In this document: piece after piece, positions 57,265 through 64,000 of the stretch | How the letters are laid out: every line of letters begins with the position of its first letter | Numbering within the stretch: the stretch's first letter is position 1 | Assembly (NCBI RefSeq): GCF_007741475.1 | Contig: NZ_CP036261.1 | Span: 3,907,798-3,971,797, forward strand | DNA length: 64,000 nt | Direction of reading: 5' to 3' | Source: Rosistilla ulvae | GTDB taxonomy: Bacteria > Planctomycetota > Planctomycetia > Pirellulales > Pirellulaceae | Position numbers and translations under genes: made by a program | Notes under the pieces: generated by a model | What the model was told of the DNA's origin: nothing | Seen by the model: the letters and a program-made list of their open reading frames with translations, nothing else | The model's database searches: none

Positions 57265-58785
57265 TCAATTCGACGTGGCCGCGGCCGCGTCGATGAAGGA
57301 CGTGTCGATTCCCAAATCGTTTAACAACAGCCGACTCGAGATTCGACTCGACTCGTAGATCACCGGCAGCCCGCTGCCGGGATGCGTGCCGCCGCCGACA
57401 AGGTAGACGCCGTCGAGTTCCTCGAACCGGTTCTGTGGGCGGCGATGCAACATCTGCCCCAGGTTGTGAGCCAGATTAAACGTCGCCCCGCGATAGATCT
57501 TATGCTCTCCCGACCAGTCCGCTGGCGTGACGATCTTTTCATAGACGATCCGGTCGCGCAGATCGGGCAGCCCGATTTGCGACAAGCGATCGAGCGTCAG
57601 TTCGCGGAATCGCGGCGTCTCTTTTGCCCAGTCGATGTTCGGATGCTCGTGACTTACGGGGACCAGAACGTACAGCGAGCGATGTCCCTCGGGTGCCAGC
57701 GTCGGGTCGGTCACGCCGGGGTTCTGGACATAAAAGGAAGGATCGTCGGACAGCCGGTGGTCGATCTCGATGTCGCGGAGATTCTGTTGGTAATCCCGCG
57801 CGATGTGGATGTTGTGATGAGCCAGTCCGTCGATCTCGCCTCGCACACCCAGATACATCATGAAGGTGGAGCAGGAGTATTTTTTGCCGGCCAGCTTTTT
57901 GTCGGCCCACCGTCGCCGCAGCCTGTTGGGGACCAGGTCTCGCATCGCGGCGGAGAAGTCGGCGTTGATAACGATCGCATCGGCAGCGATCGTTTCGTTT
58001 TCGGTTTGCACTCCGGTCACGCGCCGTCCCGAAAACTGCAGTCCCGTGACCGGCTGGTTCAAGCGAATTTGCACTCCCATCGCCTGGGCGATCTCCGCCA
58101 TCCGCTCGCTAACCGCCGCGCAACCGCCGATTGGATGATGGACTCCGTATTCGTATTCGAGGAACGACAGGATGCTGAACAGACTCGGGCAGCGAAACGG
58201 CGACATCCCCAGATACTTCGCCTGAAATGAAAGCGCGATCACCATCCGTGGATCGCTGAAATAACGTTCCAGCTCCGACCCCAGCGACCTCAACGGATGC
58301 AGCAGCGGGAAGGCCCTTAATACGTCGGGCCGCAGCAGATCCAACGGCGAGCTGAACGGAGACTCCAGGATCGGGCGGAACCGCGCCAGCTTGACGCGAT
58401 TGTCGTCCAAGTACCGTTTCAACTGGCCGGCATCAGCTGGTGCGAACTGGCGAATCTGGCGGTCCATCGCTTCGAGATCGTTCGACGCGTCGATCTGTCC
58501 CCCTTGGCCGAAGGTCAGTCGATATTGAGTCTCCAGTCGTCGCATCGGCACCTCGGTGTCGAGGTCTCGGCCAACCGAAGCGAAGATCTCGCGCAAAACG
58601 CGCGGGTACAAGAAGAAGGTGGGGCCGAGATCGAAGCGGAACCGATCGGCCTCGATCGCCGAGGTCCTTCCGCCAACTTGGCCGCGGCGTTCCAACACCG
58701 TCACGTTCAACCCGGCAGCAGCCAACTGCATCGCCGTCGCCAGACCGCCCGGCCCGGCACCGATAATCACAACGTTTCGCTTCAC
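57265..58785 (-). CDS. Phytoene desaturase-like FAD oxidoreductase (CrtI family)
   Basis: 506 residues from a GTG with AAGGA five bases upstream; the frame opens 91 codons earlier but without protein-like sequence. The dinucleotide motif VVIIGAGPGGLATAMQLA starts at residue 4. The C-terminal block YLVGGGTHPGSGLPVIYES is the FAD-binding signature of carotenoid desaturases. The protein would desaturate or isomerise a carotenoid at the membrane, consistent with the pink or orange colour of many relatives. No crtB or crtE gene is in the window, so the pathway step is uncertain. Confidence 0.9.
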   Translation of the reverse strand: MKRNVVIIGAGPGGLATAMQLAAAGLNVTVLERRGQVGGRTSAIEADRFRFDLGPTFFLYPRVLREIFASVGRDLDTEVPMRRLETQYRLTFGQGGQIDASNDLEAMDRQIRQFAPADAGQLKRYLDDNRVKLARFRPILESPFSSPLDLLRPDVLRAFPLLHPLRSLGSELERYFSDPRMVIALSFQAKYLGMSPFRCPSLFSILSFLEYEYGVHHPIGGCAAVSERMAEIAQAMGVQIRLNQPVTGLQFSGRRVTGVQTENETIAADAIVINADFSAAMRDLVPNRLRRRWADKKLAGKKYSCSTFMMYLGVRGEIDGLAHHNIHIARDYQQNLRDIEIDHRLSDDPSFYVQNPGVTDPTLAPEGHRSLYVLVPVSHEHPNIDWAKETPRFRELTLDRLSQIGLPDLRDRIVYEKIVTPADWSGEHKIYRGATFNLAHNLGQMLHRRPQNRFEELDGVYLVGGGTHPGSGLPVIYESSRISSRLLLNDLGIDTSFIDAAAATSN

Positions 58786-59162
58786 GAAATTCCTTGTCAG
58801 CGCAACCGCACTCGATAGCTTTCCATTTTCGTCCGCGTTGGACGCCAGCTCCTGTTGCCACCCCGTCGGACCGCGCGTTGCGGACGCTTCGGCATTCTTG
58901 GTGCAAGCGTCCAGTTGGCCAAACCGCGAGGGGCCCAACTTCGACGACAAGCGTAAGTCAATTGTGCGGCAGAGGATACACCCATTGCGGCGGAACAAAC
59001 TTGTTCGAATCGGCGTTGCCTTGGGAGGAAAACAAGCTAGAATTCGGGCGTGACGCAAGCGAGCTTGTTGCGGGAGCGATCCCGTGGCGGCAGAGCTGTG
59101 TCGCGGTTGGAACGCAGTTTTTATTTGATTGCGGTTTAGCCATCCAAGAGGTCCTCTGAAAA

Positions 59163-59540
<378 letters not shown>

Positions 59541-59545
59541 CTAGG

Positions 59546-59579
59546 GCCAATTTGCGAGAAATCGCAAGTTGGCTCTTTT
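59546..59579 (+). terminator. Intrinsic terminator of tmRNA
   Basis: A 12-bp stem (GCCAATTTGCGA with TCGCAAGTTGGC, one G-T pair) around the loop GAAA is followed by TCTTTT. Confidence 0.9.
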
Positions 59580-59863
59580 CATAGGTTTACGGCGATTTCC
59601 TTGCTTTCTGAAACCCCGTAGCGTCAAATAGGTCCAGTCGGAGGTCCAATTAGATTGGTTTCCGGGTCCAATTAGACGCTAGTGGATAGAGCCAGGGAGT
59701 ATCGCTATCAACCATTCCAGCGGCAAAATCACGCGACGGCACAAACGTCGCAAATCAGGTCGAAACGGCGACGCCAAGGGAGAGCGATTCTCGCTCCAGG
59801 GGAAGCCGTTGGCGGTTTCCACGCGAACTTACTTCGCTGGAACTCGAGGCTCGCATCTCACGA

Positions 59864-61696
59864 ATGCGGGAGTTGTGGAACGACCACCAGCAGTTCTTCC
59901 TCAGCCAAGTCTTTGTGGATCCAGAGGTGTTGATAGGACTTCCGGAATTCGTCGTTGAGGTAGAAGCCCAGAGGCTCTTGGGACGGCAAACACCCCACCT
60001 CGGTTCGACAGCGGAAGGCGGCCGGGGACCAGAGGAAAGAGCGTGGTCCGCGTTTGGGAGCAGCGGAAGGAACGGTGGCGTCACCGTGGCTGGCCGTGAA
60101 GCCCAATGGTCGCCGCTTGCCCTGTGGGTCGCCGAGCAAATCAGGCTGGGCATCCGCCCCATAACCCTTCCGCCACTGACTGAACTCCTCCCCTCCATCT
60201 ATCGCAGCAAACACGTCGACTACCGGTTTGGCTTTTTTACCCAGTTGTTTTCGGGGCCTCGCGATTCGCACCCGCCAACTATCGACGACTTGTCGTGGCA
60301 GGATGCTTTCAAGTTGCTCAACCGACTGACGGCAGCCTACCCATCGGTCCCGTGGACCATGTCGCAGCAACATATCGATGACACGGCTCGGTTCCACGAA
60401 CAGGTGGCACGAGAAGCCATCGTTACCACCGCAAAGGTTCGTTCCCAAAAGCCCCCAACCAAGAACAGCCCCCTTATTCCGGGAACGTTTCATGAGGCCC
60501 TGCGAGAATATTACCAGCACCGGAAGGCTTACTTCACCAAGGCTGGTGAATTTGATGGCAGCGGCCATCACATGCTCGGAATGATTGATAACTTTCAGAA
60601 TCGACAACCTGACGTGCCCCTGGCAATGCTGGACTTTACGCGTTGTCTGGAGATCTACGACTTCTGGAAAAACCGTCCGCTCAACCTGAGAACGAAGGGG
60701 CCGCTTTCTAAAAAGCACTGTGCAAGTCACGTTGGCGAGCTCAGAAGGTTCTTTATATGGCTTCACACTTCCGACAAGTTTGCCTGGCGGCGTCCCGAAG
60801 ACTTCGACTTGATCGAAACGAAAGTCAAACGTCTGCCCTCCGATCGACGTTCGATCCAGGACATCGATCTCAAGACTTTCAGCGTCGAGCACCTCAAGCT
60901 TATCTACAAGCACGCCATGCCAGCTCAACGGCTGAAATTATTATGGTGCCTGAACTGTTCGCACGGTGCAGCCGAGATTGGGCGGGTCGAGTGGGAAGAT
61001 CTGTTTCTGAATCAGCGTCATCCATGGACCAGTGAAGGCCTCAAGTTTGACAGCGACGATGATGACTCATGGTGTGGGCTATTACGGCCAAAGACCGATG
61101 TTGTCGGTTGGTGGTTGCTGTGGCCAGAAACCGTCCAGCTGACGGAGTGGTGGAACGCCGAACTCCAGCAACGACTCAAGCGTGAATTGAAGCCGGCCGA
61201 GCGAATGCTACTGACGAACACAGGAGCAAATCTCTATCGCGACTCATCCCGTAATGCTCAGACGTCATTTTCCAACGAGTGGCGTCGATTACTTTCTCGC
61301 GTTGTCAAAGCGGAGGGGAAGGGTGCGGTCCCCAGTCTCCCCTTCGGAACGCTTCGAGATCAATTTAGCAACTGGCTCGGTAGCGAACAGAATCGAGCCG
61401 TGCTCGCCAGCGTTGCTCTGGCACACGGCATCCCGCACAAGGGCGACAAATTGCTTTTCAAACACTACTCAAATCGCCCCTGGGCCCATCTCTTCGAGGC
61501 TCAGAAAGATTACCGACAGCATCTCCAGCCAATGTTCGACGACGTTCCCGACCCGCTCGTTATTCACGATCCACTGACGAGCAAAATCATGGATCACTGG
61601 AACGCGGGAACCCGAGATGTCCGAGTGATCGCAAAAGAGTGTGAGGTGCATTCCACCACCGTTCGACAAAAGCTGAAAGACTGTGGCCTCGCTTGA
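59864..61696 (+). CDS. Divergent tyrosine recombinase-like protein
   Basis: 610 residues. The central part (about 240-330) has the SAM-like DNA-binding core (FHEALREYYQHRKAYF; SHVGELRRFFIWLH). The C-terminal half resembles a tyrosine recombinase catalytic domain: a helical CSHGAAEIGRVEWEDL where the catalytic Arg is normally found, GTLRDQFSNWLG (HxxR-like region) and GDKLLFKHYSNRPW (Tyr block). The first catalytic Arg and the box-II His are not evident, so activity is doubtful. The C-terminus has an HTH-like VIAKECEVHSTTVRQKLK. The open frame begins near 59690, without a good start before 59864. Confidence 0.7.
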   Translation: MRELWNDHQQFFLSQVFVDPEVLIGLPEFVVEVEAQRLLGRQTPHLGSTAEGGRGPEERAWSAFGSSGRNGGVTVAGREAQWSPLALWVAEQIRLGIRPITLPPLTELLPSIYRSKHVDYRFGFFTQLFSGPRDSHPPTIDDLSWQDAFKLLNRLTAAYPSVPWTMSQQHIDDTARFHEQVAREAIVTTAKVRSQKPPTKNSPLIPGTFHEALREYYQHRKAYFTKAGEFDGSGHHMLGMIDNFQNRQPDVPLAMLDFTRCLEIYDFWKNRPLNLRTKGPLSKKHCASHVGELRRFFIWLHTSDKFAWRRPEDFDLIETKVKRLPSDRRSIQDIDLKTFSVEHLKLIYKHAMPAQRLKLLWCLNCSHGAAEIGRVEWEDLFLNQRHPWTSEGLKFDSDDDDSWCGLLRPKTDVVGWWLLWPETVQLTEWWNAELQQRLKRELKPAERMLLTNTGANLYRDSSRNAQTSFSNEWRRLLSRVVKAEGKGAVPSLPFGTLRDQFSNWLGSEQNRAVLASVALAHGIPHKGDKLLFKHYSNRPWAHLFEAQKDYRQHLQPMFDDVPDPLVIHDPLTSKIMDHWNAGTRDVRVIAKECEVHSTTVRQKLKDCGLA

Positions 61697-61699
61697 ACT

Positions 61700-62048
61700 G
61701 CTTGCCCGAATTCGCAGTGTACCAGTCCTTGCGTCCCGCAATGTAGCTTCGGCAATAGGCGATCACGGTCGTCGGTAGATCCCGAACCACTCTCGCCTCG
61801 CACAAACCGAGGGCTGCCAGGCGACTGTGCAGGCCATTTGGAATTCGGTCAAGCCATTGTCGCGTGCTCTTGCAAGGCGTTCTGGAGCGATCTGAACACT
61901 CGATCAAATACTCGATGCTTTCCTTCGCTTCCTCCGCGTCGGCTTTTGCAATCGTCCCTAGACCGATCACCTTGCGTTTCTTGTTGAGGTAGAACCGGAG
62001 TTTCCAGCTGTCGCGTCCGTCTTCTGTCGCATGCTGCAGTGATGCCAT
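61700..62048 (-). pseudogene. Truncated integrase (N-terminal arm and core fragment)
   Basis: The ATG at 62048 opens MASLQHATEDGRDSWKLRFY, followed by KKRKVIGLGTIAKADAEEA, the arm-binding domain typical of planctomycete integrases, and then the start of the core domain (VIAYCRSYIAGRKDWYTA). From about 61700 the frame continues only as antisense of the recombinase-like gene and ends at 61587. The catalytic domain is gone. The break falls at the stop of the convergent gene (61696). Confidence 0.6.
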
Positions 62049-62127
62049 TGTGATCCTCTCGTCTGATCGTGATTTGCTTTCCGCTTACAAGACTCGCCAC
62101 GAGACGAGCCTTGATGTTTCCCGCCAT

Positions 62128-62370
62128 TCACTCTTCGTTATTCGTGGAGAGTGCCGCCAGCACGGCTTCGATGTCGAACAGGACTCGCCGGGCGGCCCTG
62201 ATAACGGGAATCTTCTTCTCGGCCATCAATCGTTCAACGGTGCTAGTACTGACACCGAGCTTCTGGGCAAGTTCTGCCTTGCCGAGGCAACGAGGCTGTT
62301 TTACCACTCGCTCCGCGATCATGTCGGCCAACTGTTCGAGCTGACCAGGCGTGAGAGGTGAATTCGCCAT
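62128..62370 (-). CDS. AlpA/excisionase-like HTH protein
   Basis: 80 residues. The last 55 form a winged helix of the MerR/excisionase type (LGKAELAQKLGVSTSTVERLM, then IPVIRAARRVLFDIEAVLAAL), the fold that TIGR01764 proteins use to bind DNA and bend attachment sites. It lies 80 bases upstream of the broken integrase in the same direction, the usual xis-int order. Intact length suggests it may still work as a regulator. Confidence 0.8.
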   Translation of the reverse strand: MANSPLTPGQLEQLADMIAERVVKQPRCLGKAELAQKLGVSTSTVERLMAEKKIPVIRAARRVLFDIEAVLAALSTNNEE

Positions 62371-62592
62371 CGCTCAACCCTCCATTGCTGATGAAGTGGA
62401 ATGAGCATGTTGGACGCGTTGTGCCAAACAAGTCGGACGGACAAGTAGTAGGTGAAGTGCGATCTCTCTTCGAGATGGAGCCGGGGCGTATTGGCTCTCT
62501 GGTTTGGCCATCTTGAAAACCCTGGAACAAGTGGTGTCTCAACCCACTCGTTGGGCCTTCCTTGCGGAACTTAAAACAATCCCCTTGTGGAA

Positions 62593-62621
62593 TTGACCAA
62601 TGACGGTCTTCAGGTTAGCAT
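62593..62621 (+). promoter_or_regulatory. Candidate sigma-70 promoter
   Basis: TTGACC at 62593-62598 and TAGCAT at 62616-62621 are 17 bases apart, the optimal spacing. Transcription would start near 62628 and cross the palindromes at 62641-62672 before the small gene at 62723. Confidence 0.35.
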
Positions 62622-62640
62622 TGGCCTTCGGGGGTCGTTA

Positions 62641-62672
62641 AGGACCCTAGGGTCCTTTGCGGTCACGCAAAG
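62641..62672 (+). promoter_or_regulatory. Two adjoining palindromes in the leader
   Basis: AGGACCCTAGGGTCCT is a perfect 16-base palindrome at 62641-62656. CTTTGCG and CGCAAAG pair around GTCA at 62655-62672. The pair could be an operator for a small repressor or an mRNA hairpin. Confidence 0.45.
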
Positions 62673-62722
62673 GCGAATACTATCCATGCAGTCGCGAAAC
62701 GCGACAGGAATTGATAAATGCA

Positions 62723-62929
62723 ATGAACAAGCAAATGCCCAACGACAATTCAGCCAACAAACCGCTCACGAAGCAAATGAAGGTGTTCCTCTCTCATCAG
62801 GAACATGCCGTCGTCACGATGGCAGCCAACATGAAGGGCATGAACGTCGGCGACTACATGAAACAGGCCGTGATCAATCAGGCCAAGAAAGACGCCAAAG
62901 AAATGAACAAGATCATCGACTCGATCTAA
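62723..62929 (+). CDS. Small charged protein, ribbon-helix-helix-like
   Basis: 68 residues. MNKQMPNDNSANKPLTK forms a flexible start, followed by QMKVFLSHQEHAVVTMAA and YMKQAVINQAKKDAKEMNK, a strand-helix-helix order like that of ribbon-helix-helix regulators or mobilisation accessory proteins. The ATG at 62723 has AGGA 14 bases upstream, which is long; a longer in-frame reading starts at 62657 inside the leader palindromes and is less likely. Confidence 0.55.
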   Translation: MNKQMPNDNSANKPLTKQMKVFLSHQEHAVVTMAANMKGMNVGDYMKQAVINQAKKDAKEMNKIIDSI

Positions 62930-62954
62930 ATTCCGGAATTTTGAATCGAGGATC

Positions 62955-62988
62955 AAGAGCCCACTGAAACCAAAGAGCCCACTGAAAC
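62955..62988. repeat. 18-base tandem duplication
   Basis: AAGAGCCCACTGAAAC occurs at 62955-62970 and again at 62973-62988, shortly after the stop of the small gene. The region from there to about 63345 has no recognisable gene. Confidence 0.7.
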
Positions 62989-63357
62989 GATTGTTAACCA
63001 ATGATCGCAACTTTGCCTTTTTCTTCCCTGATGACTTGCTCAAGCCGATCCATGCGATCCACATCGGAAGCAACCGCCTCACTCGACACTCTCTCGGGAA
63101 CCGAGCTCCATTCGAGATTCTGGTTTCACAAAGAAGAGATGTTCAGAGACATAGGATGGCGGGAAGAACAATGGCCAAGTTCAGTGGAATCCTTAACTAC
63201 TCAGCTCTAACAGAAGGAGAACAACTCAAACCCCGGATGGAGAGGGTCATCTATATGGTGTCTTCATCTATCTTCGATCCGCACTGCTAATCATGCGGGT
63301 GCCGTTCGAGGGATACACGCTTGAGGAAGAGATGCTTGCATTATTGTTTTTTTTTCC

Positions 63358-63389
63358 TCGGGCTACCGCCCGAACCTCATTTTTTTTTT
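63358..63389 (+). terminator. Intrinsic terminator (first of two)
   Basis: TCGGGC and GCCCGA pair around TACC, followed a few bases later by ten T. Confidence 0.7.
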
Positions 63390-63390
63390 C

Positions 63391-63429
63391 AACCGGGGCT
63401 GGGCATACGTGCTCCGCCCCGGTTCTTTT
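63391..63429 (+). terminator. Intrinsic terminator (second of two)
   Basis: AACCGGGGC and GCCCCGGTT form a 9-bp stem around a 16-base loop, followed by C and TTTT. It begins two bases after the T-run of the first terminator. Confidence 0.8.
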
Positions 63430-63603
63430 CCTAAGACCAATTCACATCATCAAGGGCCCGTACACCTGTCCTACCAATCCATTTCGCCTCTTCGGCACCG
63501 TTATCTTCAACGCAACTATCTTGGCAACCGATCGGAGGACGAAAGCCCACTCGATGCGTATCACTCCGACGTCCAGGAGTGGGCTCGCATCAAGAAAGAA
63601 CGG

Positions 63604-64000
63604 ATGCACCAACATTGCTACTCTTTACTCGAGGCAGTCGCCAGCCCTCGAATGTTAGCGATCGCAATTGACAACATCGGTAGACGGCGAATCATCCGTG
63701 ATGAGTATGCCTCACTCCCAAACTGGTATCCCTGGGATTGGTTGCGTGAAATTAAAAACCAACTGCTCGACGGCAGCTTTCGACGCGGGAAGTACACAAA
63801 GTACAAAATACCCAAGCCCGGCAAGAAAGGATCCCGAACGATCGAGGTTCCACCAGACGAAACCCGTATCGTTGCTCGCAATCTATCCAACCTGTTGACG
63901 CCGATCCTCGACCCTGATTTTTATGATTTCAGCATGGGGTTCCGTCCCAAGCGGTCACCGGCCCACTGCGTGATGACTGCGAAATCAATGATTGAGCGAG
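63604..64000 (+). CDS. Reverse transcriptase, N-terminal part (runs off the right edge)
   Basis: The frame reads WYPWDWLREIKNQLLDGSF, then YKIPKPGKKGSRTIEVPP and DETRIVARNLSNLLTPIL, and ends in YDFSMGFRPKRSPAHCV at the window edge. The KIPKPGKK...RTIEVP and GFRPKRS blocks are the RT1-RT2 region of group II intron-like reverse transcriptases. The catalytic YxDD motif must lie outside the window. The first in-frame ATG is at 63604, but protein-like sequence (RHRYLQRNYLGNRSEDESP) extends the open frame upstream to about 63430 without an ATG, GTG or TTG after the second terminator, so the true start is unsettled. No group II intron RNA boundary is visible; a G2L or other bacterial RT is possible. 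Confidence 0.85.
   Translation, partial: MHQHCYSLLEAVASPRMLAIAIDNIGRRRIIRDEYASLPNWYPWDWLREIKNQLLDGSFRRGKYTKYKIPKPGKKGSRTIEVPPDETRIVARNLSNLLTPILDPDFYDFSMGFRPKRSPAHCVMTAKSMIER

Noticed and set aside
63001-63210. 69-codon plus-strand frame in the island
   Set aside because: No ribosome site and no recognisable fold; its second half looks faintly protein-like, so it is the weakest rejection here.

Overview
The window looks like chromosomal DNA from a planctomycete of the Pirellulaceae (Rhodopirellula/Rosistilla type). The clues are a giant cell-surface protein with an LEPR-XLL N-terminus, a planctomycete-style membrane heme/azurin fusion protein, CE15, ThuA and PqaA-like carbohydrate proteins, an Lpg1974-type porin, RNase Y with a long N-terminus, and many short hairpin repeats between genes. 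This genus-level placement is inference from gene content; no marker gene was compared.

Layout. 1-15124 (minus) is one open reading frame of more than 5,000 codons, cut by the left edge: a secreted or surface giant protein with RTX-like calcium-binding repeats and two families of degenerate beta modules. It is followed by an outer-membrane barrel protein (15357-16475) and threonyl-tRNA synthetase with an extra block of about 65 residues (17294-19483). 19763-25769 is a type II secretion/type IV pilus-like cluster (inner-membrane GspF, ATPase GspE, and a secretin-like protein that has lost the secretin pore domain). 25968-29471 is a glycan-modification cluster (FemAB/GNAT-like, MBOAT O-acyltransferase, SGNH/AlgX-like partner). 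29917-35735 holds a TPR lipoprotein, an endonuclease/exonuclease/phosphatase gene with an apparent -1 frameshift in a T7 run, RecG and a sterol-desaturase family protein.

36256-40069 is a regulatory unit: a MerR/B12-fold regulator whose cobalamin-ligand histidines are replaced, facing a sigma-70 family factor across an intergenic region with iterated 9-bp repeats, then an SRPBCC-epimerase fusion. 40149-46148 holds a 1513-residue fusion (TIM barrel, LamG-like, c-type heme, beta-propeller, azurin-like copper domain) and a PqaA-like protein. A candidate structured RNA precedes RNase Y (46976-48628). 48650-59058 is a mixed stretch of small metabolic genes (ThiF-like, glycosyltransferase, ketopantoate reductase-like, CE15 esterase, ThuA, CrtI-like desaturase) separated by inverted repeats.

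59163-59540 is tmRNA (ssrA). Everything to its right looks like an island integrated at ssrA: a divergent tyrosine recombinase, a broken integrase, an AlpA/excisionase-like HTH protein, a small protein behind a palindromic leader, two back-to-back terminators and the start of a reverse transcriptase that runs off the right edge. This right end is the most likely place for an unusual accessory system, but most of it lies outside the window.
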